Assembly: GCA_035764725.1 (NCBI GenBank) | Contig: DASTYT010000014.1 | Coordinates: 1-42,927 of the forward strand | Origin: Candidatus Methylomirabilota bacterium | GTDB lineage: Bacteria; Methylomirabilota; Methylomirabilia; Rokubacteriales; CSP1-6 | Reading direction: 5' to 3' | DNA: 42,927 nucleotides | Shown here: positions 31,648 to 40,649 of the stretch, one piece after another | Numbering within the stretch: position 1 is the first letter of the stretch | Layout of the letters: each line of letters starts with the position of its first letter | Program-made: the position numbers and the translations under genes | Notes under the pieces: generated by a model | Database searches by the model: none | The model's input: only the letters and a program-made list of their open reading frames with translations | Told to the model about the DNA's origin: nothing

Positions 31648-34600
31648 GTGCCCTCCTCGTATCCCGTCGAGCGTACGCGGGTGACCAGCCGGCACTCGTT
31701 GCTCGTGAAGATCGTCGCCGCGCTTGGGCTGGCGCTCGTCGTCGGTGCGGGCACCGCCTGTACGCAGAGCCCCGAAGTCAGAAAGCAAAAGGCGGTGGAG
31801 CGCGCCGAAACCTATCTCAAGGAGGGCAAAGCGAACGAGGCGATCATCGAGCTACGGAACGCGCTCCAGATCGACCAGGACTACGTGCCCGCCCTGCATG
31901 CCCTGGGACGCGCCTACGCCGCCAGGGGCTGGTGGGGCGATGCCATCCGCGAGTTCGGCCGGGCAGAGAAGGCTGCGCCCAATTCACTGGCCATCGCGCA
32001 GGACCTCGGTCGTGCCATCGTTGAGGCGGGGGCGTTCGCAGACGCCGATGCCCAGGCCACCAAGATTCTCGCGAAGCACCCCCAGGACCCAGTCGCGCTC
32101 CACATACGCGCAGCGGCGTGGCTGGGGCAAGGGAAGCCGCGGGAGGCGCTCGAGCTCCTCGACGGCCTCCTGAAGGGAGGCCAGAGCATCCCCGGGGAGA
32201 CTGCTCCACGGCGCGCGCAGGCCCTCCGGCAGCTCGGGAAGGCAGCCGAGGCCGAAGAAGCGCTTCGTACGGCGGTGAAGGAAAATCCGAAGGACGTTCG
32301 TAGCCTGCTGGGTCTTGCGGGCTTCCACCTGTCACGGGGTCAGTTCGCTGAGGCCGAAAAGCTCTACACCCAGGCCAAGGCGATTCAACCCGCCAATCCG
32401 GAAATCGCCATGGGGCTCGCCGCGGTCGCGGCGGGCAAGAACCAGCTCGCCACCGCCATCAAGATCCTCGAGGCAGTCGAGGTCCGTGCGCGCACGCCGC
32501 GGCTCGTGCTCATGCTGGCGAATTTCTATCTCCGGGCGGATCAACCGACCAACGCGAGCGCGCTCCTGGTCGCCATAGTGGAACGTGCACCCAACTACCG
32601 CCCGGCTCGGTATCTCCTAGCCCGCGCATACCTGGCCGGGAATCGTCCTCAGCTCGCCGCGGTGCACTTCGAGGAGCTTCGCAGGCAGTTGCCGGGTGAG
32701 GTCACGATCCAGTTCTTCCTGGCCCAGTCCTACGCCCGGGCGGGACGGGCCCGGGAGGCCCTCGCCCTCTTGGACGGCGCGGCTCCGAAGATGGCCAAGG
32801 AGCCCCGGTTCCACGTCGAGCGCGGCCGAGTCCTGCTGGTGTTGGCGCGTCTCGACGAAGCCTTCAAGGCGGGCGCCACCGCCAGCGAGCTGAATCCGGA
32901 GCTGCCTCAGCCATACCTGCTCATGGGGCAGGTCCGGGCTCGCCAGGGTAACACGAAGGCCGCGCAGGACTATTTCGCCAAGGCTGCGAACGTCGACGCG
33001 TCATCCGCTGCGGCACACGTGGCGCTGGGGCGCTTGCGCGCCGCGGAGGACGACTTCGAGGGGGCCTCCCGGGAGTTCGATGAAGCGGTCAAGGCCGACC
33101 CGAAGTCGGTGGGCGCGGCTCGCGTCAAGGCGAGCAGCCTCATCCGCCAGAAGAAGATGAAGGAAGCGATTGAGTTCGCGGAGAGCTCCGCCAAGGCCCA
33201 GCCGAACGAGGGCGGCTTTCAGACGCTTCTCGGCGCCGTCTATCTGCAGGGCCGGCAGTACGAGAAGGCGAAGGACGCCTACCAGCGTGCCGTGCGTCTA
33301 AGCCCGCGGGCTTCGGAACCCCGGATGGGGCTGGTCACTATCGCCATCTTGCAGGGCAAGGAGGAGGAGGCATCAGAGCAGCTCCGGGAGGTGTTGAAGG
33401 AGCAGCCGGACCACCCCGCCGCGGTCCTGCTGCAGGCCGGCATGTTGGAGCGCGCGGGCCGATACGACCAGGCCATTTCCGTGATCGAGAATTCGCTCAA
33501 GGTAGCCCCAATGCAGACGGCGCTCGCGGTCCAGCTGGCCGAGCTGCTATTGCGCACGGGCCGCTATGACGCGGTCGTCGGGCGCACGACCGAGATCCTG
33601 TCCCGGAACCCGGACGCGACTGGGGCCCTCCTCGTGCGCGCCCGCGCGCATCTGGGACGGCGGGACTGGGACGCCGCCGTGAAGGACGCGACAAGCTACG
33701 TGCATCTCAACCCGACGGACGCTGGGGGGCACGTGGTTCTCGGGCGCGCGTACTTCGGACAGAGGCAGATCGCGGAGGCCCAGGCCGCTTATCGCGAGGC
33801 GCTCAAGCGCAATCCCCAGCTCACGACGGCCAAGGAGGAGCTGGCTGCGGTCAGCGGCGAGAAGCCCGACCCCGCGGAGACTCAAAAGAAGATCACCGCG
33901 CTGCGGGCGGCGGTGGAAAAAACCCCCAAGAGCGTCGCCCCTCGCGAGGCGCTGGCGCGAGCGCTGCTCGCGAACGGCGATACCGCCGGCGCGGAAGCGC
34001 AGCTCAAGGTGATTCTGGACCAGGCCGCGGGACACCTCGATGCGAATCTGCTGATGGCTCACGTCCGTTTTCAGCAGGGAAAGACCGACGATGCGGTGGC
34101 TTACCTCCGCGCGGCCCAGCGCACGAGCCCCGACAATCTCGAGGTCAACGCCGCACTCGGACGATATCTCGTCGCGCAAGGGCGCCGCGAGGAAGGGCTC
34201 CGACATCTCGAGGCGGCGCTCCGCGTTAATCCACGACTCCCCGACATCAAGCTCGAGGTTGGAAGCCTCTACGCCCAGATCGGACGGTACGCCGACGCGC
34301 AGCGCTTGGCCGACGAGCTCGATCGGGAGTGGCCCAAGCAGCCCGAACCCCTGATTCTCAAGGGCAATGTCCTGCTCGCGCAGAGGGACTACAAGGCGGC
34401 CGGGGAGGCGTTCTCCGGCGCGATCAGCCGAGGGCCCAACTATCCAGGGGCGCATCGAGGACTCGCCCAGAGCATGGAGGCCCTCGGTCAGACCGACCGC
34501 GCGATCGAGTCGTATCGCAAGGCGCTTCAACTCAACCCGAACGAAGTGATCTCGTTGAACAACCTGGCCTGGATCCTGCTCGAGACGAAGAACCAGCCCG

Positions 34601-34902
34601 ACGAGGCGCTGCCCCTGGCGACGAAGGCCAGGCAGCTCGCCCCCCGCTCGATCGAGGTGGCGGACACGCTGGGCTGGGTCTACTACCGCCGCGCAGACTA
34701 TGTGGAAGCCGCAAAAGTGCTCAACCTGGCGCTCGAGCAGGCCCCCAACAATGCCCAGCTGCAGTACCACCTCGGCCGGACGTATACGAAGCTGGGCAAG
34801 AAAGACGACGCGGTGGCCTCGCTCCGACGGGCAGCCCAACTGGACCCTAAGCTGGCTCAATCCCAGCGGATCGCCGACCTCATCAAGGAGCTGGGCGGCT
34901 AG
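31648..34902 (+). CDS. PrsT-like TPR-repeat protein (exosortase/PEP-CTERM-system type), probable lipoprotein
   Basis: A 1084-aa protein. The N-terminal hydrophobic segment (about 19-37) ends GAGTAC with Cys38 as a possible lipidation site, although the lipobox lacks the usual Leu at -3. Almost all of residues 45-1080 are TPR-type helical pairs, roughly 25-30 of them (for example AETYLKEGKANEAIIELRNA, LARAYLAGNRPQLAAVHFEEL, LGRTYTKLGKKDDAVASLRRA). Length, leader and repeat style match the PrsT family found with exosortase/PEP-CTERM loci. It is likely an envelope scaffold for secretion or polysaccharide assembly. The start is GTG 31648; GTG 31681 is an alternative. The ABC exporter genes follow 85 nt downstream. 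Confidence 0.72.
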   Translation: MPSSYPVERTRVTSRHSLLVKIVAALGLALVVGAGTACTQSPEVRKQKAVERAETYLKEGKANEAIIELRNALQIDQDYVPALHALGRAYAARGWWGDAIREFGRAEKAAPNSLAIAQDLGRAIVEAGAFADADAQATKILAKHPQDPVALHIRAAAWLGQGKPREALELLDGLLKGGQSIPGETAPRRAQALRQLGKAAEAEEALRTAVKENPKDVRSLLGLAGFHLSRGQFAEAEKLYTQAKAIQPANPEIAMGLAAVAAGKNQLATAIKILEAVEVRARTPRLVLMLANFYLRADQPTNASALLVAIVERAPNYRPARYLLARAYLAGNRPQLAAVHFEELRRQLPGEVTIQFFLAQSYARAGRAREALALLDGAAPKMAKEPRFHVERGRVLLVLARLDEAFKAGATASELNPELPQPYLLMGQVRARQGNTKAAQDYFAKAANVDASSAAAHVALGRLRAAEDDFEGASREFDEAVKADPKSVGAARVKASSLIRQKKMKEAIEFAESSAKAQPNEGGFQTLLGAVYLQGRQYEKAKDAYQRAVRLSPRASEPRMGLVTIAILQGKEEEASEQLREVLKEQPDHPAAVLLQAGMLERAGRYDQAISVIENSLKVAPMQTALAVQLAELLLRTGRYDAVVGRTTEILSRNPDATGALLVRARAHLGRRDWDAAVKDATSYVHLNPTDAGGHVVLGRAYFGQRQIAEAQAAYREALKRNPQLTTAKEELAAVSGEKPDPAETQKKITALRAAVEKTPKSVAPREALARALLANGDTAGAEAQLKVILDQAAGHLDANLLMAHVRFQQGKTDDAVAYLRAAQRTSPDNLEVNAALGRYLVAQGRREEGLRHLEAALRVNPRLPDIKLEVGSLYAQIGRYADAQRLADELDREWPKQPEPLILKGNVLLAQRDYKAAGEAFSGAISRGPNYPGAHRGLAQSMEALGQTDRAIESYRKALQLNPNEVISLNNLAWILLETKNQPDEALPLATKARQLAPRSIEVADTLGWVYYRRADYVEAAKVLNLALEQAPNNAQLQYHLGRTYTKLGKKDDAVASLRRAAQLDPKLAQSQRIADLIKELGG

Positions 34903-34922
34903 CTGCCTGGTCGGCACGAAGT

Positions 34923-34951
34923 TTTAATTAATCCAGGGGCTTGAATATACT
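34923..34951 (+). promoter_or_regulatory. Possible promoter of the ABC exporter operon
   Basis: TTTAAT (34923-34928), 17 nt, TATACT (34946-34951), in an AT-rich patch 37 nt before the ATG at 34988. The -10 is good and the -35 weak. It would let the exporter be expressed apart from the TPR gene. Confidence 0.4.
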
Positions 34952-34987
34952 GTCTTTGTGCCCCGATGGGGGTGCTGACGACTACAT

Positions 34988-36109
34988 ATGGTTGACATTG
35001 CCCGCAAGAACCTCTTTCACGATCGAACACGATTCCTCATCACCATCGTCGGGGTGACCTTCTCGGTGGTGCTGATCTTCTCCCAGTTCGGGATCTACCT
35101 GGGCTTCATGGAGAACGCCTCGATCATCATCGATAACACGCAGGCCGACATCTGGGTGACGTCGAAGAACTCCTCCAACTTCGACTTCGCCGTGCCGTTC
35201 GCCGAACGGAAGCTCAACAAGGTGCGACAGACGCCCGGAGTCGTCTGGGCCGACAATCTCCTGCTCGGCTGGGCCAACCTGCGACGGAAGGACGGCGGCC
35301 AGGAGAACATCGCCCTCATCGGCTTCAATCCCGACACTGGGGTGGGGGGGCCGTGGCGGCTCGCATCTGGAGACCTTCAGTCGATGAAGGCGAGCAAGGC
35401 CATCATCGTGGATGAGTCGGCCTACGGAAAGCTTGGTGTCCTGCAAGTCGGCGACCAGGTCGAGATCAACGAGCAGCGGGTGCGCGTGGCGGGGATCAGC
35501 CGCGGCGTGCGAGGGTTCACCACCCTCCCCTACGTCTTCACCTCGTTCCGCGCCGCTCAGATCCTCGATCCCTTCGCGCGCGAGCGCACCGCATTCATCG
35601 TGGCACGGGTCGCTCCCGGCTACGAGCCACATGAGGTCGCCACTCGTCTCCGCGAGATCCGGGATGTGGACGTCTACACCAGGGACCAGTACTCGTGGAA
35701 GACACGTCTGTACTGGACGTGGGAGACGGGAATCGGGGTGGGCTTCGGGATCACGGTTCTGATGGCGATCATCGTGGGCGTGGTCGTGGTCAGCCAGACC
35801 ATCTACAGCGCGACCATCGAGCATCTGCGCGAATTCGGCACGCTCAAGGCCATCGGTGCCACGAACCGGGATGTGTACGTGATCATCCTCAAGCAAGCGC
35901 TGATCAATGCCCTCATCGGGTACGGAGTGGGCCTGGCGCTGAGCCTGTTCGCGGTGCGCGTGCTCCGTACAACGGGGACGATCCTGGTCATCCCCTTCGA
36001 GCTCATGGTTGCGGTCTTCGTGCTGACGATCGCCATGTGTACGGCCGCCTCGGTCGTGTCTGTCCGCAAGGCGCTGAGCGTGGATCCGCTGGTGGTGTTC
36101 CGCTCGTGA
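34988..36109 (+). CDS. ABC exporter permease (DevC/MacB-FtsX type)
   Basis: A 373-aa permease. An N-terminal transmembrane helix (about 15-38: FLITIVGVTFSVVLIFSQFG) is followed by a large periplasmic MacB-PCD-like domain (about 40-250, with QADIWVTSKNSSNFD and ISRGVRGFTTLPYVFTS), then three C-terminal helices (about 258-285, 308-335, 340-362) typical of FtsX domains; the coupling motif is EFGTLKAIGATNRDVYVIILKQA. The sequence most resembles DevC of heterocyst glycolipid exporters. It overlaps the ATPase gene by 4 nt. The substrate is unknown; lipid or hydrophobic-molecule export is inferred from the DevBCA comparison. Confidence 0.83.
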   Translation: MVDIARKNLFHDRTRFLITIVGVTFSVVLIFSQFGIYLGFMENASIIIDNTQADIWVTSKNSSNFDFAVPFAERKLNKVRQTPGVVWADNLLLGWANLRRKDGGQENIALIGFNPDTGVGGPWRLASGDLQSMKASKAIIVDESAYGKLGVLQVGDQVEINEQRVRVAGISRGVRGFTTLPYVFTSFRAAQILDPFARERTAFIVARVAPGYEPHEVATRLREIRDVDVYTRDQYSWKTRLYWTWETGIGVGFGITVLMAIIVGVVVVSQTIYSATIEHLREFGTLKAIGATNRDVYVIILKQALINALIGYGVGLALSLFAVRVLRTTGTILVIPFELMVAVFVLTIAMCTAASVVSVRKALSVDPLVVFRS

Positions 36110-36780
36110 GCGCGACGCTCGAAGCCGAGATGGTGACCAAGATCTATCGGGAAGGGGCGTTTGAGGTCCCCGCGGTCCAGGACGTGAGCCTCTCCGTCCG
36201 CTCGGGCGAGGTGGTGGCCATCCTGGGCCCCTCGGGGAGCGGCAAGACCACGCTCCTGTCGATGCTGGGCTGCATGCTGCGGCCGACTTCGGGCACCATC
36301 ACCATCCACGGCGAGCGCGTCTCGGATCTCGACGAGTCCGAGCTCCCATGGGTGCGCCGGCGCTACGTGGGCTTCATCTTCCAGAGCTTCAACCTCTTCG
36401 CCGCGCTCTCCGCGGCGGAGAACGTCGAGGTGGTGCTCCAGCTCAAGGGCCTCGAGCGGCGACCGCGCCGGACCGAGGCCCTGCGGCTCCTGGACCTCGT
36501 GGGCCTGGGCAAGCGGGCCGACTTCCTTCCGCGCGACATGTCCGGGGGTGAGCGCCAGCGTGTGTCTATCGCGCGTGCGCTCGCCGGCGATCCGCCCCTG
36601 ATCCTCGCCGACGAGCCCACCGCCAACTTGGACGCGAAGAATGGAGAACAGGTGATGAAGATGCTCCACGCCGTCACCCGGTCCGACGGTCGCACCGTGA
36701 TCATCGTGACCCACGATCACCGCGTTATGCCCTACATCGACCGCAGCGTCCGTATCGAGGACGGAAGGCTGGTGGCATGA
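36106..36780 (+). CDS. ABC exporter ATP-binding protein (DevA/LolD/MacB type)
   Basis: A 224-aa ATPase. Walker A is GPSGSGKTTLLS, the Q-loop is VGFIFQSFNLFAALSAAENVE, the signature is MSGGERQRVSIARAL, Walker B is LILADEPTANLD, and the switch His is in VIIVTHDHRVMPYIDR. These are hallmarks of the MacB/LolD/DevA subfamily of mechanotransmission exporters. It starts at GTG 36106, overlapping the permease stop by 4 nt, and its own stop overlaps the fusion-protein gene by 4 nt, so the three are translationally coupled. Confidence 0.9.
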   Translation: MSATLEAEMVTKIYREGAFEVPAVQDVSLSVRSGEVVAILGPSGSGKTTLLSMLGCMLRPTSGTITIHGERVSDLDESELPWVRRRYVGFIFQSFNLFAALSAAENVEVVLQLKGLERRPRRTEALRLLDLVGLGKRADFLPRDMSGGERQRVSIARALAGDPPLILADEPTANLDAKNGEQVMKMLHAVTRSDGRTVIIVTHDHRVMPYIDRSVRIEDGRLVA

Positions 36781-38090
36781 TGGACATGGTCAAGCGCTTC
36801 GTCCTGCTCCTCCTGCTCGTGGGGATCGTGGTGGGGGGTGGGGCCTTCGGTTTCGGCGAGTGGCGACGAGGACAGGCCGATCAGACGGTGACGGTGCGGG
36901 TGGGGAAGATCCAGCAGACGGTGGCCGCCATCGGGCGCGTCGAGCCCTATACGGAGGTCACCCTCGCCAACAAGATCCCCGGGCGCATCCGCGAGGTGCT
37001 CGTACGGGAAGGTGACCTCATCAAGCGGGGCCAAGTCGTCATCCGCTTTGACGACGCGGAGCCAGCCGCTGGCGTGCTGATGGCGGAGGCACGTGTCCGC
37101 ACCGCACAGGCTGATGTGCGGCGAGCGGCGCGAGCCGTCGAAAGCGCCCGGGCGCGATGGATCGAGGCCAAGAGCGGCGCTCGCCCCCAGGAGATCGAGC
37201 GAGCGCGCGCTGAGCTCGCCGAGGCCAAGGAGCATCAACAGTTCTCCGAGGTGGAACGGGCCCGCATGAAGCGCCTGATGGACAGCGGCTTCGTCGCGCG
37301 GGCTCAGTACGATGCCGAGGCGACCAATGCCGAGGTGTGGCGCGCACGCGTGCGGGTGGCTCAAGAGAACCTGAATCTCCTCCTCGCCGGCCCCAAGGCG
37401 GAGAAGGTGGCGGCAGCATGGGCCCAGGTGCAGGAGGCCGAAGCCGAGCTGCGGCGCGCGGAAAGCCAGGTCCAGCAGGCGCAGGCGGAGCTGGGAGTGG
37501 CCCGGGCCACGCTGGGCTCCACCGTCGTGGAGTCGACGGTGGATGGCAAGGTCACCCGCAAGCTCGTGGAGCCCGGGGAAGCGGTGGACGTCAGCATGCC
37601 GCTCATGGTCCTGGGGGACCTGCAGAAGGTCATCGTCAAAGCGGAGGTCGACGAGACCGACGTGGGCAAGCTCTCCCTCGGCCAGAAGGCTGAGATCTCC
37701 GCCGACGCATACCCGGGGCGGGTCTTTTCCGGACTGGTCTATGAGATCGGGCAGGCGGTGGGGAAGCGCAAGGTGCGGCCGGAAGATCCCGCCAAGATCC
37801 AGGATATGAAGGTGCTGGAGACCAAGATCGAAGTCGTCGACGGCGCCGAGGATCTCAAACTCGGCATGACGGTGGAGGTTCGCATCCTCGTCGCGAATAG
37901 GGATCAGGTGCTGGTGATCCCCAGGCGCTTGGTCCCGCCCGGGGCACGTGAGGCCACCGTTCGGGTCCAAGGCCGGAACGGCGACGAGCCGCGTGTGGTC
38001 CGGTTGGCCTCGCGTGACGACGAAAACGTCGAGATCCTCGACGGGCTCCGCGCAGGTGAGCGTATCGTAGTGACGACTCGAGGCCGTTAG
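36777..38090 (+). CDS. Membrane-fusion (HlyD/DevB-like) periplasmic adaptor
   Basis: A 437-aa adaptor. An N-terminal anchor (about 5-27, VKRFVLLLLLVGIVVGGGAFG) is followed by a split biotinyl-lipoyl domain (IGRVEPYTEVTLANKIPGRI, LVREGDLIKRGQVVIRFDD), a long coiled-coil hairpin (about 100-245, rich in AEARVRTAQADVRRA-type heptads) and the second lipoyl half (VESTVDGKVTRKLVEPGEAV). The C-terminal beta-barrel region has LGQKAEISADAYPGRVFSG. The long hairpin is of the kind that docks to an outer-membrane channel of the TolC class; no tolC is in the window. Last gene of the exporter operon; it converges on the large propeller gene. Confidence 0.88.
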   Translation: MMDMVKRFVLLLLLVGIVVGGGAFGFGEWRRGQADQTVTVRVGKIQQTVAAIGRVEPYTEVTLANKIPGRIREVLVREGDLIKRGQVVIRFDDAEPAAGVLMAEARVRTAQADVRRAARAVESARARWIEAKSGARPQEIERARAELAEAKEHQQFSEVERARMKRLMDSGFVARAQYDAEATNAEVWRARVRVAQENLNLLLAGPKAEKVAAAWAQVQEAEAELRRAESQVQQAQAELGVARATLGSTVVESTVDGKVTRKLVEPGEAVDVSMPLMVLGDLQKVIVKAEVDETDVGKLSLGQKAEISADAYPGRVFSGLVYEIGQAVGKRKVRPEDPAKIQDMKVLETKIEVVDGAEDLKLGMTVEVRILVANRDQVLVIPRRLVPPGAREATVRVQGRNGDEPRVVRLASRDDENVEILDGLRAGERIVVTTRGR

Positions 38091-38120
38091 CCTCGGGGCG
38101 TCACCGCTCCGCAATCTCTG

Positions 38121-40631
38121 TCAGCCGCGGATGAGCCTCAGCGTCCAGTAGTGCGTGGGCGGGGGCGTCTGGGTGCCATCCAAGAGCGTCGCCCTGTGCC
38201 CACCGAGAAGCACCAAAGCCCCACGATCGCTGTCGAAGCCGGCCACGTTGCCCTTGAGCGGCGGAGCATTCGTTGGACGGGGCACCACGGTCCACCGGTG
38301 GCCCAAGTCTACGTGGCAAAGGTACACGGCCGAGATGTCGCCGCCGAGGTTGGGGATACGTGGATGAATCAGGATGCGGCGAATGGGGTCGAAGACGAGC
38401 AGCTTGTCGACTCCGCCATCACCCACGCTGGGCCAGACATACCCGGCCGGGAGGGGAAGCCGCTCGGCGGCCCCCGTGTCGACGTTCACACGCAGCAGAC
38501 GCGCCTCGAATACATTCTTGATCGTACCGTCGGGCTGCCGAATGCCGATTGTCGAGCCCGCGACCACGTAGACCGAGCGCCCCTGAACATCCAGGGCAGG
38601 CTGGCTGAGCGTGGCGAAGGTGTTGGCGATGCGACGGCTATCGGTGCTGGAGGCATCCCCAAGCCTCCGGAGGCTCCAGGTGTTCGTGGCGAGATTCAAC
38701 TTCTGAAGGTTGTTTCCGGTCGCGCCACTCCAGAAGAACCGGACCACCGTGTCGCGCAGCGGGTCATAGAGTCCAAAATTCGTCACCTGATCGCCCCCGT
38801 AGCCGTCGGGAGGGAAGGGCCAGGTGGGGGGGTTCCATGAATTCGTGGCGAGATTGAAGACGCCGCCCTCCTTCGCGAAGGTCCCGTCTGCCTTGAGGTG
38901 CTTGAGAATCCGGTTGTCGTCCCGCCCGCACATCGCCTTCACGCGGAAGAAGTCCATGAAGAATCCCGGCATGATGAGCATGCGGTCGCGGTGAGTGTCG
39001 TACACCCAGGTGACGTTATCGGGAAACGACGGGAGCCAGTCGGGATACGGACGGCACATTGGCGACAGCCGCGTAGCGCCACCGCCCGCCGTGAAGGCCC
39101 AGACGCTGGGATTCCCGTTGTCGGACTCCTCCCGATCGCCCCCCGTGACGACCAGGCGCTTACGCTTCGTGTCATACACCATTCGAGCGTGCTTGCCGCC
39201 TGTCGCCATCGGTCCCTGTCCCCTCGCCCAGAGCGGGAAGGCATCCCATCGCGCTGTGAGGTCGGTGTCGGGTACATGCACGCTCGCCGTGAAGGGCGTG
39301 CCGGTCGGAGACGGGAACGACGTCGGTGGGATGGGAGTCGGCGTTGGAGTCGGGGTCGGAGTCGGTGTGGGGGTCGGGATGGGAGTGGGGGTGGGAATCG
39401 GTCCCGAGGTTGTCGGAGTCGGGATCGGGCTGGGCAGGGGGTTCGGCACCGGCGTTGGCACCGTGGTCGGCGGATTGGAGGATGGCAACGCGATGGGTCC
39501 CCACGGAAGCGGGAAGGACCAGACGTTCTCCTTGGCCGATGTCACCACGTAGAAGCGCTCGTTGTGGACGAACGCGCGCTTCCAGGTCCCGTTAGCGTTC
39601 GGCTTCGGCGGCGTCGAGCCCGTCGTGGGATCGTGCCGCGTCCAGCGGCATTTCGGCTGGGTCGTGAGCCCGCAGTCGTGCGGGATCAGCGAGTACATGG
39701 CTCCCCGCTGATTGTCGGCCGAGGGCCCGAACGCCACGAGTCGACCAGATGTGAAGGTGCCCCCGACTCCAGGCGTCGTTTCGACCTCGGTGTTGCCCTC
39801 GGTGAGCAACGTGCGCTCCTTCGCCCCCGGGTTGGTCAGGTCGAGCATCTGGATGCCGGGCGCCATCGTGCTGCTGCGGTCGATGCGATACACCTTGCGC
39901 CCCGCGGAGTCCAGGAACAGCGTCGATTGGAACGCGTTCCGCGCCGGGGTCGAGACGAGCGTCGTGTAGGTGTCGGTCGACGGGTTATAAAGCACCCAGT
40001 TGCCGGAGAACCTCAGGATCAGCCGATTGGCCACCGGATCCCACACCGAAGCACAGCCGTAGCCACCGGGCCGGACATTGCGCCGCTCATACTCCTTGGT
40101 GCCCGTGTTCCACGACCACACGACCTGGGGCACGGAAAGCCCCGCTGGAGACCAGAAGATTCCTCCGCCCGAGTAGACACGCTTGATCCCCGGGATGTAG
40201 GCCTCGCAGTCATAGGTATGGACGGATGCGGGTGACCCGTCGAGATATGTCGGGCCATAGATGGCGCCCGCCGGGCCGGGGATGGGAACATAGGCCGTCG
40301 AGGGTGCTCGGAGCAGGCTCCACCGATTCGTCGAGAGGTCGAACGCCACCACGCCGTTGTGAGCGCTGTCGGCGTGGCCGCCGTGCCGAACGAACAGCAG
40401 CCGCCCGGCATCCGTGTCGAGTGCGGCGCTGTTCCAGGCCCCTATCATCGCGGCCGTCCCCATGCTCATCCCTCCATGCGGCAGGTCGGGGACGAGCTTG
40501 GTGCCATCGGAGGCTTTCGCCTGATCGAGGCTGGTGCCGGGTATCTCCGTCCATTGCGCCGATGCGGGGACGGCAGCGAGTGTTGCGACCGCGGCGATCC
40601 CCAGAGTAAAGACTCGAATGAATGAAATCAT
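38121..40631 (-). CDS. Large secreted double beta-propeller-like protein with Pro/Thr linker
   Basis: An 836-aa protein. The signal peptide MISFIRVFTLGIAAVATLAA ends PASAQ. Domain 1 (about 25-375) has blade-like segments (SAALDTDAGRLLFVRHGGH, ASVWDPVANRLILRFSG, LFLDSAGRKVYRID). A 60-residue linker of PTP/PIPTPT repeats (about 385-445) leads to domain 2 (about 450-836: GKHARMVYDTKRKRLVVTGGD, FPDNVTWVYDTHRDRMLI, VAGFDSDRGALVLLGGH). Domain 2 is homologous to the protein at 29028-30431. ATG 40631 was chosen at the signal peptide, with GGAGG 12 nt upstream; the frame remains open upstream. No enzymatic motif is recognised. Likely an extracellular binding or matrix protein. Confidence 0.72.
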   Translation of the reverse strand: MISFIRVFTLGIAAVATLAAVPASAQWTEIPGTSLDQAKASDGTKLVPDLPHGGMSMGTAAMIGAWNSAALDTDAGRLLFVRHGGHADSAHNGVVAFDLSTNRWSLLRAPSTAYVPIPGPAGAIYGPTYLDGSPASVHTYDCEAYIPGIKRVYSGGGIFWSPAGLSVPQVVWSWNTGTKEYERRNVRPGGYGCASVWDPVANRLILRFSGNWVLYNPSTDTYTTLVSTPARNAFQSTLFLDSAGRKVYRIDRSSTMAPGIQMLDLTNPGAKERTLLTEGNTEVETTPGVGGTFTSGRLVAFGPSADNQRGAMYSLIPHDCGLTTQPKCRWTRHDPTTGSTPPKPNANGTWKRAFVHNERFYVVTSAKENVWSFPLPWGPIALPSSNPPTTVPTPVPNPLPSPIPTPTTSGPIPTPTPIPTPTPTPTPTPTPTPIPPTSFPSPTGTPFTASVHVPDTDLTARWDAFPLWARGQGPMATGGKHARMVYDTKRKRLVVTGGDREESDNGNPSVWAFTAGGGATRLSPMCRPYPDWLPSFPDNVTWVYDTHRDRMLIMPGFFMDFFRVKAMCGRDDNRILKHLKADGTFAKEGGVFNLATNSWNPPTWPFPPDGYGGDQVTNFGLYDPLRDTVVRFFWSGATGNNLQKLNLATNTWSLRRLGDASSTDSRRIANTFATLSQPALDVQGRSVYVVAGSTIGIRQPDGTIKNVFEARLLRVNVDTGAAERLPLPAGYVWPSVGDGGVDKLLVFDPIRRILIHPRIPNLGGDISAVYLCHVDLGHRWTVVPRPTNAPPLKGNVAGFDSDRGALVLLGGHRATLLDGTQTPPPTHYWTLRLIRG
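39300..39480 (-). repeat. Coding tandem repeat for the Pro/Thr linker
   Basis: Degenerate GGAGTC/GGGGTC/GGTGTG-type 6-bp units (on the + strand), densest at 39331-39405, encode Pro-Thr dipeptides between the two propeller domains. Such repeats can change length by slippage; unit changes in steps of 6 bp keep the frame. Confidence 0.8.
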
Positions 40632-40649
40632 GATGGCTTGGAGCCTCCG

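Noticed and set aside
34910..34930. CGGCACGAAGTTTTAA as a sigma-54 site before the ABC exporter
   Set aside because: The -24 half is good but there is no GC at the -12 position; the sigma-70-like TATACT nearby is a better candidate.
39331..39405. Short tandem repeats as a CRISPR-like or minisatellite array
   Set aside because: The units are 6 bp without spacers and lie in frame within a coding Pro/Thr linker.
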